In this document: positions 63,248 to 64,000 of the stretch, piece after piece
Layout of the letters: each line of letters starts with the position of its first letter
How positions within the stretch are numbered: the first letter of the stretch is position 1
NCBI RefSeq assembly: GCF_015751785.1
Contig: NZ_JADOTY010000001.1
Span: 6,696,001-6,760,000, forward strand
Reading direction: 5' to 3'
DNA from: Micromonospora vinacea
GTDB taxonomy: Bacteria; Actinomycetota; Actinomycetes; Mycobacteriales; Micromonosporaceae
Length of the DNA: 64,000 nt
The notes under the pieces: model-generated
Told to the model about the DNA's origin: nothing
Databases searched by the model: none
Seen by the model: the letters and a program-made list of their open reading frames with translations, nothing else
Program-made: the position numbers and the translations under genes

Positions 63248-64000
63248 GTGCCGGACATGTTCGCTCGCACAACGCGTAACCTGTTGCTCACAGCGCTCGG
63301 GATGGGCATGCTCGCCGGTGCCGGTCAACTCGGCATCGCGTTCAGCCTCGGCATCGTCCAGCTCGCCGGCGCCTCCACCGGCGCCGCCGTCAACCAGTGG
63401 CCTGCACAGCTCGTCTGGGTGGCCTGGTTCGCGGCACACGCCGCCGTAGCCGGCACCGTCGTCGCCGCACGCCTGGCCCGCCGGTACGGGGCGCTGGGGA
63501 GCACGGGCAGATTGGTGGCCGTCGCCGCCGCCGCCGCACTGGGCGCCACCGTCGTGGCGCCGCTCTGCATCCGGCCGGCCCAGGCCGCCGAGCGCTTCTC
63601 TGTGGACCCGATCTGGGCCCTCGGCATCTGCGCGACCCTCGGCGCGCTGGTTGGCGCGGGTGCCGCGATCGCCGTACTGGTGAAGCCGCCGCTGGGTTGG
63701 AACATGGCAGCAGTGGGCGGCGTCGTTTGGCTGCTGGCGCTCGTCTCGGTCGTCCCGTCGCTCGCAACCGCCGGGCCGTTGCCCACCGTACGGCTCGGTG
63801 TGCTGGAGCCGGCCTGGCTCGACGCCGACGCGGCACACCGGCTGGCGATCCTGACTCTGCCGTCGGTGGCCCTGCTCATCGGCGCGGCGACCAGCGGGCT
63901 GGCCCGCTGGCGCGGGCATCCGCCGCTGGTCAACGGCGTGACCGGCGCGGCCGGCACGATGCTGGTCGCGTTCACCTATCTGACCGCCGGTCCCGGCGAC
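63248..64000 (+). CDS. Polytopic membrane protein, 3' end outside window
   Basis: Open from GTG 63248 (AGGTG seven bases upstream; ATG 63257 is the alternative) to the window end. At least seven hydrophobic helices (NLLLTALGMGMLAGAGQLGI, WVAWFAAHAAVAGTVVA, LVAVAAAAALGATVVAPLC, ICATLGALVGAGAAIAVL, AAVGGVVWLLALVSVVPSL). No family recognised. The end is not visible. Confidence 0.72.
   Translation, partial: MPDMFARTTRNLLLTALGMGMLAGAGQLGIAFSLGIVQLAGASTGAAVNQWPAQLVWVAWFAAHAAVAGTVVAARLARRYGALGSTGRLVAVAAAAALGATVVAPLCIRPAQAAERFSVDPIWALGICATLGALVGAGAAIAVLVKPPLGWNMAAVGGVVWLLALVSVVPSLATAGPLPTVRLGVLEPAWLDADAAHRLAILTLPSVALLIGAATSGLARWRGHPPLVNGVTGAAGTMLVAFTYLTAGPGD

Overview
The window is very GC-rich DNA with dense short-spaced operons, many GTG starts (and at least one likely TTG start) and ATGA/GTGA gene overlaps. 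It carries families typical of filamentous actinomycetes: deazaflavin (F420) oxidoreductases, an AfsQ/MtrAB-like two-component operon, STAS/anti-sigma proteins, an NRPS cluster and Tat-exported hydrolases. A member of the Micromonosporaceae (Micromonospora-like) is my best guess, from remembered protein similarity only. I saw no rRNA, tRNA, CRISPR array or intact insertion sequence.

Layout. 1-7.2 kb: two divergent adenylation-domain genes, one cut by the window edge and one a Pls-like NRPS with a membrane and hexapeptide-repeat tail, separated by a perfect 19-bp palindrome; a short M1 peptidase follows. 7.2-14.6 kb: an exported PHP-type metallohydrolase, a STAS protein, a channel-like protein with two TrkA domains, and a secreted SGNH hydrolase with ten calcium-type repeats. 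14.7-22.6 kb, minus strand: the most unusual locus, an apparent four-gene operon of two membrane-anchored STAND (NB-ARC/TPR) ATPases, a CHAT caspase-like protease and a small beta-rich protein that may be its substrate or effector. It reads as an NLR-like immune or programmed-death module. An RNA 2'-phosphotransferase (KptA) lies next to it in the opposite orientation.

23.6-33.7 kb: a PhzF-like protein, an aminotransferase remnant, a response regulator/kinase/lipoprotein operon, and a stress block of STAS proteins, GlsB, BON and PRC-barrel proteins, a proton antiporter, a MarR regulator and a STAS-HATPase. 33.8-37 kb: a glycine-betaine ABC transporter. 37.5-45 kb: an acyl-CoA oxidase, ChaB, DUF2254, FUSC and channel-like membrane proteins. 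45-50.6 kb: a LuxR-type two-component system with an FtsX-type ABC exporter. 50.8-63 kb: a central-carbon block (phosphoketolase, pyruvate phosphate dikinase, pyruvate formate-lyase with its activase, glucose-6-phosphate dehydrogenase) suggesting a programme for low oxygen or dormancy. The window ends inside a polytopic membrane protein.

A 17-bp direct repeat (TGTCAY-N5-YGTCAY) occurs upstream of the response-regulator operon, in the betaine transporter/acyl-CoA oxidase intergenic region and before a lipoprotein gene, which may tie these stress genes into one regulon.
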